Positions 9,183 to 18,850 of a DNA stretch of 64,000 nt are shown here, piece after piece; position 1 is the stretch's first letter; each line of letters starts with the position of its first letter. The position numbers were made by a program, and so were the translations under genes. The notes below the pieces were generated by a model. The model did no database searches. It saw only the letters and a program-made list of their open reading frames with translations, and was not told where the DNA came from. Origin of the DNA: Mesonia mobilis DSM 19841 (GTDB lineage Bacteria > Bacteroidota > Bacteroidia > Flavobacteriales > Flavobacteriaceae); assembly GCF_000423405.1 (NCBI RefSeq), contig NZ_AUHX01000001.1, positions 1 to 64,000 of the forward strand, written 5' to 3'.

Positions 9183-10664
9183 ATGAAAAATTTAAAAAAA
9201 TATATAGTTTATTCAATGCTAATTGGTTCGCTAGCTTCTTGTGATGATGAGTTAGATTTAAAACCAATTTCAGAAGAAACAGCCGCTTCAGCTTATGCTA
9301 CCGGTCCGCAAATACAAGCTGCATTAACCGGAGTTTACGAATCTTTTCAATCTTCAGATTATTATATCTGGGATCGGGTGATTTATCAAGATGTTCGCTC
9401 AGATAATTATTACGCTGGTGGTGATAACCCTGAAATATTTCAGTTTGATCGTGTAGAAGTTACTCCTACAAACTCTAGAGTTTATGGAATGTGGGGAAAC
9501 GTTTACAACGCAATATCTAAAGCGAATGTAGTTTTAGAAAACGCCCCTTTAGTGGAAGAAAGAATAACTGAAGAAGAACGTGAGCACATCATGGGTCAAG
9601 CTTATTTTTTAAGAGCTTACCATTATTTTACGTTGGTTAAAAATTTTGGTGGAGTGCCTTTATATCTTGAATTTATTAATTCTCCAGACCCGAGTGTAAC
9701 CAGATTACCTAGAGCAAGCCAAGATGAAGTATATGCTCAAATTTTAGCAGATTTAGAAGAAGCTGTCATTAGATTACCAGACGATTACGGTGACGATGCA
9801 AGTGAAAATAAAGCAAGAGCCACCAAAGGTGCTGCTAATGCTCTTTTAGCAAAAGTTTATGCGCAAATGCCAACTCCAGATTACGCAGAAGTAGTTGCTC
9901 ATGCAGATGCAGTAATCAATAGTTCTGCAGGTTATAGCTTACTTTCTAATTATGCTGAATTGTTTAGCGGAAATAATTACAATAATTCAGAATCTATTTT
10001 AGAAATTCAATTTTTAGGAGGAGATGAAGGTAACTGGGCGCCGCAAATGCATTTACCACCATCGATAAGCGGAGATAGTTGGAGAAAATTTGTAACTCCA
10101 TCGGTAGATCTAGTAGATGCTTTTGATGCTGAAGGTGATCAAATTAGAAAAAATGCTACTATCCTTTTTGAAAATGTTACCTGGATAGATGAATACTGGG
10201 GAAATTCACCTAATAGCAGCGTGCCTTTTGCTTACAAATGGAAAAATGCAAGTGCTTGGGCAAGTGCAGATAACGAATACTTACTTCGTTTAGCAGATAT
10301 AATGCTATTGAAAGCGGAAGCCTTAAATGTGTTAGGACAAACAGCGCAAGCCGAGCAAATTGTAAATACGATTAGAGACCGAGCAGAATTAGATCCTTTA
10401 ACTCAAGAGCAAACTTCTTCTCAAAGTGCAATGAGAGATGCGATCTTAAAAGAACGTCGATTAGAGTTAGCTCAAGAAGCAAAACGTTGGGACGATTTAA
10501 TTCGATATGACAGAGCTATTGAAGTAATGAATAATGTTGATGATGTAGATTTAAGTACAGGTCAATCTGTGAATTACAATGTAACTGAAAAAGATTTGCT
10601 TTTACCTATTCCACAAGATGAAATAGATAGAAACCCCAATTTAGAACAAAACCCAGGATACTAA
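9183..10664 (+). CDS. susD: SusD/RagB-family glycan-binding outer-membrane lipoprotein
   Basis: The surface lipoprotein partner that closes over SusC and delivers glycan. The start at 9183 is chosen because it gives a lipoprotein signal with lipobox GSLASC (Cys at residue 20); an in-frame ATG 27 bases upstream would overlap the end of susC and add an unsuitable leader. The 493-residue mature fold shows SusD hallmarks: an N-terminal TPR-like region with GQAYFLRAYHYF, and a C-terminal segment with RLADIMLLKAEALN, ERRLELAQEAKRWDDLIRY and LLPIPQDEID. It is followed immediately (1 base) by the first GH30 gene, so translation is probably coupled. Confidence 0.95.
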   Translation: MKNLKKYIVYSMLIGSLASCDDELDLKPISEETAASAYATGPQIQAALTGVYESFQSSDYYIWDRVIYQDVRSDNYYAGGDNPEIFQFDRVEVTPTNSRVYGMWGNVYNAISKANVVLENAPLVEERITEEEREHIMGQAYFLRAYHYFTLVKNFGGVPLYLEFINSPDPSVTRLPRASQDEVYAQILADLEEAVIRLPDDYGDDASENKARATKGAANALLAKVYAQMPTPDYAEVVAHADAVINSSAGYSLLSNYAELFSGNNYNNSESILEIQFLGGDEGNWAPQMHLPPSISGDSWRKFVTPSVDLVDAFDAEGDQIRKNATILFENVTWIDEYWGNSPNSSVPFAYKWKNASAWASADNEYLLRLADIMLLKAEALNVLGQTAQAEQIVNTIRDRAELDPLTQEQTSSQSAMRDAILKERRLELAQEAKRWDDLIRYDRAIEVMNNVDDVDLSTGQSVNYNVTEKDLLLPIPQDEIDRNPNLEQNPGY

Positions 10665-10665
10665 A

Positions 10666-12117
10666 ATGATGAAGAAATTTTTTATACTTATAGCAATAGC
10701 AACAACCATAGTTGCTTGTTCAGATGAAGATATTAAACGTTATCCGCCTCCTTCAACAGGAGGAAGCGGTAGTGAAGTTGGTACAGCACAAATTTGGGTG
10801 ACGAGTGGTGACGAAAGTAGATTACTTTCTGCTCAAGATAACCTAAGTATTATTGATAATAATGAAACTTCTTATCCTTCAATTACAATCAATGAAGATG
10901 AGCAAATGCAAGAAATCGAAGGTTTTGGAGCAGCTTTAACAGGTTCTTCAGCTTATTTGATTAACAATTTAAGTACTTCTCAGAAAAACAGTTTATTATC
11001 TAATTTGTTTGATCCTGAAAATGGAGCGGGAATGAGTTACTTAAGATTAACCATTGGCGCTTCAGATTTTTCACTGGAAGATTTCACTTACAACGATATG
11101 CCACAAGGGCAAGAAGATCCTAATTTAGATAATTTTTCTATTGCTCCAGATGAAGTTCATATTATTCCCGTAGCTAGTGATATTTTAGCAATTAACCCAG
11201 AAGTCAAGTTTATGGGAAGCCCTTGGAGTGCTCCGGCTTGGATGAAAGATAATGAAAGCTTATATGGAGGAAAATTAGAAGAACAATGGTATGCTACTTA
11301 CGCTAACTATTTTGTAAAATATATTCAGGCTTTTGAAAATCACGGAATTTCAATAGATGCTATAACTCCACAAAATGAACCTTTACATACTGCAGGTTAC
11401 CCAACAATGCGTATGGAGGCGAATGAACAAGCAAACTTCATTAAAAATGCTTTAGGACCTGCTTTTGCTGAAGAAAATATTTCAACAAAGATCATTGCGT
11501 ACGATCACAATTTCGATGAAGCAAATTATCCTATGACAGTGTTAGATGATGCAGATGCTAACTCTTATGTATCTGGTAGTGCATTTCACGCTTATGCCGG
11601 TGAGGTAAGTGCAATGTCGCAAGTACATAATGCTTACCCAGATAAAGGTCTCTATTTTACAGAAATTTCAGGAGGAGAGTGGAGCACAGATTTCTCTAGT
11701 AATTTAAGATGGTATATTCAGAATATATTAATGGGGTCTACTAAAAATTGGTCTAAGAACGCTTTGTTTTGGAATTTAGCTCTTAATGAAAATCACGGAC
11801 CAACCAATAACGGTTGTCAAGATTGTAGAGGAGTGGTTACGATAAATTCTTCAGGAGAAATAGAAATGAACGAAGAATACTATGCCATTGCACACTTTTC
11901 AAAATTTGTGAGACCGGGTGCACATCGAATTGGTTCTTCAGACTTTGAGAATAATTCAGGCTTAACAGGAGTTGCTTTTCAAAACCCAGATGGCAGTAAA
12001 GTATTAATTGTACTTAATGAAACCCCAACTTCCAAAACGTTTTCTGCAATTATGGGAGAAAATAGATTTGATTATGCACTTGCTTCAGAAAGTGTGGCCA
12101 CAATTATTTGGGAATAA
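10666..12117 (+). CDS. Glycoside hydrolase family 30 lipoprotein (beta-1,6-glucanase/glucosylceramidase-like), first copy
   Basis: Retaining endo/exo-acting beta-glycosidase, probably on the cell surface or in the outer membrane. The lipoprotein signal ends in TIVAC. The TIM barrel contains GFGAALTGSSA near the start, SPWSAPAWMKDN, the acid/base Glu in QNEPLH (about E238) and the nucleophile Glu in YFTEIS (about E333); the C-terminal beta-sandwich of GH30 ends the 483-residue protein. Domain content fits subfamilies acting on beta-1,6-glucan, but the subfamily cannot be fixed by eye. The second GH30 in this operon is clearly paralogous. ATG codons at 10666 and 10669 are both possible starts. 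Confidence 0.9.
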   Translation: MMKKFFILIAIATTIVACSDEDIKRYPPPSTGGSGSEVGTAQIWVTSGDESRLLSAQDNLSIIDNNETSYPSITINEDEQMQEIEGFGAALTGSSAYLINNLSTSQKNSLLSNLFDPENGAGMSYLRLTIGASDFSLEDFTYNDMPQGQEDPNLDNFSIAPDEVHIIPVASDILAINPEVKFMGSPWSAPAWMKDNESLYGGKLEEQWYATYANYFVKYIQAFENHGISIDAITPQNEPLHTAGYPTMRMEANEQANFIKNALGPAFAEENISTKIIAYDHNFDEANYPMTVLDDADANSYVSGSAFHAYAGEVSAMSQVHNAYPDKGLYFTEISGGEWSTDFSSNLRWYIQNILMGSTKNWSKNALFWNLALNENHGPTNNGCQDCRGVVTINSSGEIEMNEEYYAIAHFSKFVRPGAHRIGSSDFENNSGLTGVAFQNPDGSKVLIVLNETPTSKTFSAIMGENRFDYALASESVATIIWE

Positions 12118-12136
12118 AATTTAAAAATTTAGAAAG

Positions 12137-13876
12137 ATGAAAAAATATTATATATACCTAGTCGTTTGTTTGTCGATGTTTGGTTTCATGAGCTGTGAAA
12201 ACGACGACAACTTAGATCCGGTAGGAAATTGGGAGTTATCTACTCCCGAGTTAATTTCGCCGGAAGATGCAGAAGAACTTTTACTTCAGGAAGATCGAGC
12301 TAACGAAACTTTTTATTTTCAATGGGAAGAAGCGGTTTCAACGGCAGGCTTCCAAGTTCGTTATGAGCTTCAAATAGATACTTTGGGAAGTACCGATCAC
12401 GAATCTCCTATTTTAAGTATTACCTCAGATAATAACGGAAAATCAACTTCAGCAAGTATCCAAGCTTCAGCTTTAGATTTGGCTTTGTCCTATGCTGGTT
12501 ATTCTGCCAATACAACTTCAGAAGTAGAATGGACGGTAGTCGCAATTTGTCAGGATACAAAAACTTACGCGACAAGATCAATTAATGTAACTCGATTTGA
12601 GAATGAATATGTTCCCAATCAATTGTTTATAGCAGGAAGTGCTACCGAAGTAGGATCTAATATTTCAGCAGCAATCCCTATGCGCCATTTAGAAAATTCT
12701 TCAGGCGAATCTACATATATTTTTGAAGCTTATACATCGTTAGAAGCCGGAGGCTCTTTCAATTTATATAGCAACCAAGAATTACCGGCTCATCAATATG
12801 GTGGCGGCGAAGGAACTATCGAAAAAAATGGAACTCCCATTACAGTTGAAGAAAGCGGTCAGTATCGTATTACCGTAAATTTAAACGATCATACTTATTC
12901 ACTCTGGAAAATTGAACATTGGAGTATTGTAGGAAGTGTTATTCCAAATGCTTGGGACGGAGATGAACCTTTAGAATATATTGGTGGTGGAGTTTGGGAA
13001 ACCACTATGTTTTTAACAGTTCCTAACGGAGAAACAGCTGGCGGTTTTGTATTTAGAGCTAACCAAGATTGGGGTTATTTGCTAAAAAGAATTCAAGGTA
13101 CTTCGAACGAAGTTTATATGGAGTCACAAGCCGGTGATGCTGGTATTAATATTGAAGATATCCCATTAAACAATTCAGGTGAATTTACCGTAACTTTAGA
13201 TTTATCGGGAGATACTTATACGTATAATTTAGAGAGTAATTTAAGCGCTCCTTCAGAAACGCCTTCAAGTTTATTCTTGTTAGAAAACGGAACTTCTATT
13301 GCTGAATTTTCTTTAGATCAAGATACATTCACTTCAGAATATTTACCATTACAAGCTGGAGTAAGTTACAGTTTAAATAGTGCTCAAGATGGTTCTGGTA
13401 CTTCTTATTTTACCTCAAATATTATTGGCGCTACCGATAGTCCTGATGGCGACAGTGTAGCTGCCGGAATTTCTTTTGTAGAAGGTGAAGGAGAGTTTAA
13501 TGTAGATCATGATCAAGCTTATAAGCTTAGCTTTAATTTTGCTAGTGGTAGTGGAAGTTGGCAATATTACAATATTAAATTATTCCATTGGGATCCTAAT
13601 GATTGGGATGGGCGTAACGAATTTGCGATGACCTACGTTCACCCGATGCAATTCACCACAACTCAAAATTTAGAAGCTGGTTATAACCTAAAATTCAATT
13701 CACCTTGGGATGTACAGTTTGGCACACCGGAAGGCGGTGATAATTCTGTGATGAGCGGAAACTTAGTAAACGGAGGCGGAGATTTAAATCCAATCACACA
13801 ATCCGGAAGTTATCAAGCCACTTTAAATTTTGATTCAACTTATTCTAACGCAACTTTCGAAATTACTGCTGAATAA
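12137..13876 (+). CDS. SusE/SusF-like multi-domain glycan-binding lipoprotein
   Basis: An outer-membrane surface lipoprotein (lipobox GFMSC) of 579 residues. The N-terminal SusE-type domain (about 25-150) has WELSTPELISPED and VRYELQIDT. It is followed by several repeated beta-sandwich modules; the repeats can be seen in LFIAGSATEVG, WSIVGSVIPNAWDG and LKLFHWDPNDWDG, each with the Trp/Asp-rich face typical of SusE/F starch-binding modules. It has no catalytic residues. Lying between two GH30 genes, it probably holds the same glucan at the surface. The exact number of modules (three or four) is uncertain. Confidence 0.8.
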   Translation: MKKYYIYLVVCLSMFGFMSCENDDNLDPVGNWELSTPELISPEDAEELLLQEDRANETFYFQWEEAVSTAGFQVRYELQIDTLGSTDHESPILSITSDNNGKSTSASIQASALDLALSYAGYSANTTSEVEWTVVAICQDTKTYATRSINVTRFENEYVPNQLFIAGSATEVGSNISAAIPMRHLENSSGESTYIFEAYTSLEAGGSFNLYSNQELPAHQYGGGEGTIEKNGTPITVEESGQYRITVNLNDHTYSLWKIEHWSIVGSVIPNAWDGDEPLEYIGGGVWETTMFLTVPNGETAGGFVFRANQDWGYLLKRIQGTSNEVYMESQAGDAGINIEDIPLNNSGEFTVTLDLSGDTYTYNLESNLSAPSETPSSLFLLENGTSIAEFSLDQDTFTSEYLPLQAGVSYSLNSAQDGSGTSYFTSNIIGATDSPDGDSVAAGISFVEGEGEFNVDHDQAYKLSFNFASGSGSWQYYNIKLFHWDPNDWDGRNEFAMTYVHPMQFTTTQNLEAGYNLKFNSPWDVQFGTPEGGDNSVMSGNLVNGGGDLNPITQSGSYQATLNFDSTYSNATFEITAE

Positions 13877-13947
13877 AAATAAATTTCGCTAAACCTTTCT
13901 AAGCAGATGATCTTAGCCAATCATCTGCCTAGATATTTTAAATAAAT

Positions 13948-15390
13948 ATGAAAAAAATACTTCATAAATGCATCGGAGTTTCTTTAGGTATTGCAATGTT
14001 ATCAACGTTTAGTTCTTGCATCGGCGATTCTAAAGCAAATTCTTCCGAAGAAAAAAATAAAAGCTTAGGCAATGTTTATATTACAACCTTCGATCAAGAA
14101 AAACTTTTAGCTGAAAGTGAGATCACAAATTCTGAAACTCAGAATGCTGAACAATTATCGGTTATTAAAATTGATGCTGACAAAACCTACCAAACGATGG
14201 ATGGTTTTGGTTATACTTTAACCGGTGGTAGCGCGATGCATATTCACCAAATGTCAGATAAAGTTCGTCAAGATTTATTACAAGAACTCTTTGCACGAGA
14301 TACCAATAGCATTGGCGTAAGTTATTTAAGAATAAGTATTGGCGCTTCAGATCTAGATGCAGCACCATTTTCTTATAACGATCTACCGGAAGGCGAAACC
14401 GATAAAAATCTGGAGCATTTTTCTTTAGCTAATGATACACTACATTTAATTCCGGTACTAAAAGAAATCATTAAAATTCAACCTGAAATTAAAATTTTAG
14501 GTTCTCCTTGGTCACCGCCAAAATGGATGAAAACCAATAACGATACTCGCGGCGGAAGTTTAAAAGAAGAATTTTACGATAGTTATGCCAATTATTTCGT
14601 AAAATATATTGAAGAGATGAAGGCTGAAGGAATTACGATCGATGCTATTACTGTACAAAATGAACCTTTGCATCCCGGCAACAATCCAAGTTTATTGATG
14701 GAAGCTGAACAGCAAAAGGAATTTGTAAAAAATCATTTAGGGCCAATTTTCGAAGAAAATAATATAGAAACCAAGATCATTGTTTATGATCACAATGCCG
14801 ATCGTCCCGATTATCCCATCACGATCTTAAACGATTCTGTAGCGGCAAAATATATAGATGGTTCTGCATTTCATTTATACGGTGGTGAGGTTGATGCGAT
14901 TTCGAAAGTACACGAAGCGCATCCCGATAAAAACCTATATTTTACAGAACAATGGGTAGGAGCTCCTGGCGATTTTGCTAAAGAAATGAATTGGCATACT
15001 GAAAATCTAATAATCGGTGCGACTAGAAATTGGTGTAAAACTGTTTTAGAGTGGAATGTTGCTGCAGACGAAAATCAACAACCGCATACCGATCGTGGTG
15101 GTTGTGATCGTTGCTTGGGCGCAATAACCATTAAAGGAGATGAGGTTACCCGTGAACCTGCGTATTATATTATTGCGCAAGCTTCAAAATTTGTAACGCC
15201 TGGTTCTGTTAGAATCGAATCTAATTTACTGGAAGAATTACCTAATGTTGCTTTTAAAACTCCTGAAGGTAAAATTGTAGTGATCGTTCAGAATAAAAAT
15301 AAAAAAGCGCAATCATTTCAACTTCAATTAGAAAATGAAACGCTTAAAGTGAAATTACCTGCAGAATCGGTTGGTACGTTCGTTATTTAA
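13948..15390 (+). CDS. Glycoside hydrolase family 30 lipoprotein, second copy
   Basis: A paralogue of the product of 10666-12117, with the same landmarks: lipobox FSSC, GFGYTLTGGSA, SPWSPPKWMKTN, acid/base Glu in QNEPLH (about E239) and nucleophile Glu in YFTEQW (about E334). At 480 residues it has the full barrel and beta-sandwich. The sequences differ substantially along the length, so this is an old duplication or separate acquisition, and the two may differ in endo/exo mode or branch tolerance. The 71-base gap after the SusE-like gene holds a poor TCATCTGCCTAG/CAGATGATC-type repeat (ends of 13906-13932) but no clear terminator. Confidence 0.9.
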   Translation: MKKILHKCIGVSLGIAMLSTFSSCIGDSKANSSEEKNKSLGNVYITTFDQEKLLAESEITNSETQNAEQLSVIKIDADKTYQTMDGFGYTLTGGSAMHIHQMSDKVRQDLLQELFARDTNSIGVSYLRISIGASDLDAAPFSYNDLPEGETDKNLEHFSLANDTLHLIPVLKEIIKIQPEIKILGSPWSPPKWMKTNNDTRGGSLKEEFYDSYANYFVKYIEEMKAEGITIDAITVQNEPLHPGNNPSLLMEAEQQKEFVKNHLGPIFEENNIETKIIVYDHNADRPDYPITILNDSVAAKYIDGSAFHLYGGEVDAISKVHEAHPDKNLYFTEQWVGAPGDFAKEMNWHTENLIIGATRNWCKTVLEWNVAADENQQPHTDRGGCDRCLGAITIKGDEVTREPAYYIIAQASKFVTPGSVRIESNLLEELPNVAFKTPEGKIVVIVQNKNKKAQSFQLQLENETLKVKLPAESVGTFVI

Positions 15391-15415
15391 AAAATCCCCA
15401 AAAACTATAAACTTT

Positions 15416-17722
15416 ATGAAATTATATTCACTATTTCTAGGAGTGTTTTTGCTCTTCGGAAATTTTGCTCAGGCGCAATTAAACAGTACAGCCCACGATC
15501 AAGAGATCGAGTCGTTAATCAATAAAATGACGATTGAAGAAAAAGTCGGGCAAATGACGCAGATCACGCTCGATGTGATCACAAAAGGAGACGATATTTA
15601 TTCTAGTTACGAACCTTTTGAGTTAGATCAAGATTCGTTAAACAAAGCTTTGATAGATCATCATATTGGTTCGGTGTTGAATACGGCGAATAACCGTGCA
15701 TTAACGCCACAAAAATGGTATTCTTTAATTAGTCAAATTCAAGAAACTGCATTAAAAGATCGATTAGAGATTCCTGTAATTTATGGAGTAGATATGATTC
15801 ACGGAGCGACTTATACGGTGGGAGCTACAATGTTTCCGCAGCAAATTGGTCAGGCGGCAACCAGAAATCGTGACTTAGTAAAAAAAGGAGCAGAAATCAC
15901 AGCTTACGAAACCAGAGCGAGCAGTATTTCTTGGAATTTTTCTCCGGTATTAGACTTAGGAATGGATCCTCGATTTCCTAGAATTTGGGAATCTTTTGGT
16001 GAAGATCCTTATTTAATTTCAGAATTAGGCGTAGAAATGATCGATGGTTATGAAGGTGAAAACAATGACCTTTCGAATCCGGAACACGTAGCGAGTTCTT
16101 TAAAGCACTTTTTAGGTTATCACGCGGCTACTTCAGGGAAAGATAGAACACCTTCTTACATTCCTACTTCAGCATTACGCGAATATCATTTGCCGTCTTT
16201 TAAAGCTGCTGTCGAAGCCGGAGCGCATACGATTATGATCAATAGCGGAATCATTAATGGAATTCCTGTTCACGCCAATAAAAATTTATTGACGGGTTTA
16301 CTTAAAGAAGAATTAAACTTTAAAGGTTTAGTCGTGACCGATTGGGCAGATATTGAAAATCTTCATCGCCGTGATCGTATTGCTAAAGATAATAAAGAAG
16401 CAGTGATGATGGCCATTAATGCCGGTATAGATATGTCGATGGTTCCTTATAAATACGAAGTTTTTTACAATAGTTTGGTTGAATTGGTAAAAGAAGGAAA
16501 GGTAAAAGAAGAACGAATCGATGATGCCGTAAGACGAATTTTACGGGTGAAATTTGCGTTGAATTTATTTGAACATCCTACGACCAATCCAAAAGATTAT
16601 CCTGATTTTGGAAGTAAAGATTTTGAAAATGCAGCTTACAACACCGCAGCAGAATCGATTACTTTACTAAAAAATGAAGAAAATATACTTCCGCTTAAAA
16701 AGAATGCGAAGATTTTAGTGACCGGTCCTAACGCTAATAATATGCGAACTTTAAATGGGGCGTGGACGTATTCTTGGCAAGGTGAAAAAACTCCAGAATA
16801 CGCACAAGATTATAACACGATTCTGGAAGCACTTCAGCAAAAAGGAAAGAAAAAGAACGTGACTTACGTTCCCGGAGTGAGCTATAAAATGGATGGGAAA
16901 TATTATGAGCAAGCTCCGGATCAGCTAGAGAAAGCAGTTTTAGAAGCTAAAAAAGCAGATGTGGTGATTTTATGTTTAGGCGAAAATACCTATACCGAAA
17001 AACCGGGAGATTTAAACGATTTGTATTTAAATGGACATCAGGTTGAATTAGCTCAAAAAGTTGCTGCCACGGGAACTCCGGTAATTTTAGTTTTAAATGA
17101 AGGTCGACCAAGAATTATTAGTAAGATCGAACCAAAAATGAAAGCGGTTGTACAGACTTACTTACCAGGAAATTTTGGAGGTGATGCCTTGGCAGATATC
17201 TTATTTGGAGAAGTAAATCCTTCTGGGAAGTTACCTTACACATATCCAAGATATCCAAATGCGACGATCGGTTACATTCATAAACCTTCTGAAGAGCAAA
17301 AGAAAGCGGAAGGCGTTTATAATTATGAAGCCGATTATAATCCGCAATACAGATTTGGTGATGGTTTAAGTTATACCACTTTTAAATATTCAGATTTAAA
17401 AATTAATACAACTGAGATTGGAGCAGGAGAGAAGCTACAAGTTTCAGTAAAAGTGACGAATACAGGAGATAGAAAAGGAAAAGAAGTTGTTGAATTGTAT
17501 ACTTCAGATTTGTATGCGAGTAAAATAACTCCGGATGTTAAGCGACTTAGAAGATTTACGAAGATTGAATTAGCGCCTGGTGCTTCTAAAACGCTTGACT
17601 TTACAATTTCAACAGACGATCTAAAATATGCCGATCAAAATGGTAAAAGTATTCTTGAAGCCGGTGAGTTTAAAATAATGATCAAAGATCTAGAAGAAAG
17701 TTTTTTTGTGAAAGAAGACTAG
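15416..17722 (+). CDS. Glycoside hydrolase family 3 beta-glucosidase, periplasmic
   Basis: Releases glucose from beta-gluco-oligosaccharides arriving through SusC. The start at 15416 gives a clean signal peptide (cleavage after AQAQ); the upstream in-frame ATG at 15371 lies inside the preceding GH30 gene. The 768 residues comprise the (beta/alpha)8 domain with nucleophile Asp in VVTDW (about D309) and KHFLGY, the alpha/beta sandwich with GENTYTEKPGD, and a C-terminal fibronectin-III-like domain. The Glu in YTE (about E528) matches the acid/base position of plant ExoI-type glucan glucohydrolases. It is the last gene of the PUL and a terminator follows after 21 bases. Confidence 0.94.
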   Translation: MKLYSLFLGVFLLFGNFAQAQLNSTAHDQEIESLINKMTIEEKVGQMTQITLDVITKGDDIYSSYEPFELDQDSLNKALIDHHIGSVLNTANNRALTPQKWYSLISQIQETALKDRLEIPVIYGVDMIHGATYTVGATMFPQQIGQAATRNRDLVKKGAEITAYETRASSISWNFSPVLDLGMDPRFPRIWESFGEDPYLISELGVEMIDGYEGENNDLSNPEHVASSLKHFLGYHAATSGKDRTPSYIPTSALREYHLPSFKAAVEAGAHTIMINSGIINGIPVHANKNLLTGLLKEELNFKGLVVTDWADIENLHRRDRIAKDNKEAVMMAINAGIDMSMVPYKYEVFYNSLVELVKEGKVKEERIDDAVRRILRVKFALNLFEHPTTNPKDYPDFGSKDFENAAYNTAAESITLLKNEENILPLKKNAKILVTGPNANNMRTLNGAWTYSWQGEKTPEYAQDYNTILEALQQKGKKKNVTYVPGVSYKMDGKYYEQAPDQLEKAVLEAKKADVVILCLGENTYTEKPGDLNDLYLNGHQVELAQKVAATGTPVILVLNEGRPRIISKIEPKMKAVVQTYLPGNFGGDALADILFGEVNPSGKLPYTYPRYPNATIGYIHKPSEEQKKAEGVYNYEADYNPQYRFGDGLSYTTFKYSDLKINTTEIGAGEKLQVSVKVTNTGDRKGKEVVELYTSDLYASKITPDVKRLRRFTKIELAPGASKTLDFTISTDDLKYADQNGKSILEAGEFKIMIKDLEESFFVKED

Positions 17723-17743
17723 TTTTCAATTTGTGTTTAAAAG

Positions 17744-17772
17744 AAAATCCCCTGCATTTGCAGGGGATTTTT
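17744..17772. terminator. Terminator at the end of the PUL
   Basis: Arms AAAATCCCCTGCA (17744-17756) and TGCAGGGGATTTT (17759-17771) surround a 2-base loop. The A run on one side and T run on the other allow action on both strands, which suits the convergent gene ending at 17795. The core repeats the hairpin at 2944-2975 with one base difference. Confidence 0.9.
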
Positions 17773-17794
17773 GTTTTAAGTTTGTGGAGAAAAA

Positions 17795-18037
17795 TTACTC
17801 GTCTTTATATTCGATTTTTTTCTTCTCGATATTTCCGTTTTCGTCTTTTTTGATTTTTACTTCTTTTTCGCTGTCTTCGATCTCGATTTTTTGTCCGTCG
17901 CTGCTTGTTTCAATTTTAGCATTTTGTTCAACTTCAACACCTTCAACCTCTTTGGTTTCTTTTTCTTTTGTATCACGACAAGAAACTAATGCTAAGCTAA
18001 ATGTAAAAGCAAGCATTATAAATTTAAATTTTTTCAT
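17795..18037 (-). CDS. Small highly charged lipoprotein, function unknown
   Basis: Eighty residues from the Met at 18037, chosen because it begins a standard lipoprotein signal (MKKFKF..., lipobox ALVSC); an in-frame Met 39 bases upstream would spoil it. The mature part is almost entirely Glu, Lys and Asp, including KEKETKEVEGVEVEQ and a tail alternating Lys with Ile/Glu. It probably attaches to a membrane by the lipid and extends into the periplasm. It lies last in the PspC/DUF2807 cluster, 57 bases after the DUF2807 gene, and may be co-transcribed. No family is recognised with certainty. Confidence 0.72.
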   Translation of the reverse strand: MKKFKFIMLAFTFSLALVSCRDTKEKETKEVEGVEVEQNAKIETSSDGQKIEIEDSEKEVKIKKDENGNIEKKKIEYKDE

Positions 18038-18094
18038 TTTAAAATCTATTTTGGTTAAGACAATAAAAGTAATCAATTATATCTTAAAGATTTG

Positions 18095-18826
18095 CTAATC
18101 TTCTTCGTGATCAATATTACCGCCCGAAATACTTTCGTTGGTAGAAATTTTTTCAGGATTCCCATAGTAGTCAATATTTCCGCCAGATGATGCACTTGCT
18201 TTTAAAGAACCTTCATTGTAAATATCAATATTACCGCCAGAACTTGCTGCTACAACACATTCTTTTGTTTTTAAATCTTTGCCATCGATTCTAGAACCGC
18301 TGCTAGATTCTCCATCAAAATAAATTGAAGTTCCTTCTAATTCTACTCTGGCTCCGCTGGAAACATCGACAATTGTTTTCTTCACTTTTAATTCTAACTC
18401 GATTGAAGAGCCACTACTAGCATCGATCGTAATTTCTTCTTGTTCAAAAATATCGTCAGAATCTATAGAAGAACCACTACTAGATTTTATAGTGGTTAAA
18501 TTCTCTGTGTAATAAAGCGTTAATTCTCGCGTACCCGATTGAATATTATTTTTACTACCTAAGGTAAGACGCTCGTTATTGATGTAATAATCTAATTGTT
18601 CGATTAAATTTTCGTTTGCACGAACAACAATTTTATTTTTATCACTTTTAATAAGGTTTACCTTCCAACCACTTTCTGTTTTAATTTCAGAAAAGTTCTC
18701 GTCTAATGTAATTTCTTTGGTAATTACTTCGCCTTTACCTCTAATACCAGAAATATCGAATTTACAAGCTACTACTAACGTGGTGACCATCGTTAGTAGT
18801 AATAATTTGGTGATTTTAGTTTTCAT
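18095..18826 (-). CDS. DUF2807 (head GIN domain) lipoprotein
   Basis: A 243-residue exported lipoprotein (lipobox TLVVAC). The body is a right-handed beta-helix-like series with recurring SSG steps (KSSSGSSID, DASSGSSIE, DVSSGARVE, ESSSGSRID, AASSGGNID, ASSGGNID, SISGGNID) spaced about 20 residues apart, typical of the putative auto-transporter adhesin head GIN family. Such genes commonly sit next to PspC genes in Bacteroidetes; the role is unknown and may be envelope-related. It follows the PspC gene by 24 bases in the same direction. Confidence 0.85.
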   Translation of the reverse strand: MKTKITKLLLLTMVTTLVVACKFDISGIRGKGEVITKEITLDENFSEIKTESGWKVNLIKSDKNKIVVRANENLIEQLDYYINNERLTLGSKNNIQSGTRELTLYYTENLTTIKSSSGSSIDSDDIFEQEEITIDASSGSSIELELKVKKTIVDVSSGARVELEGTSIYFDGESSSGSRIDGKDLKTKECVVAASSGGNIDIYNEGSLKASASSGGNIDYYGNPEKISTNESISGGNIDHEED

Positions 18827-18850
18827 TTTTTTTTTCAGTTTTAGTTGGAA

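Noticed and set aside
17733-18098. Plus-strand frame opposite the small lipoprotein
   Set aside because: Low-complexity Phe/Ser translation, mirror of the Glu/Lys-rich lipoprotein on the other strand.
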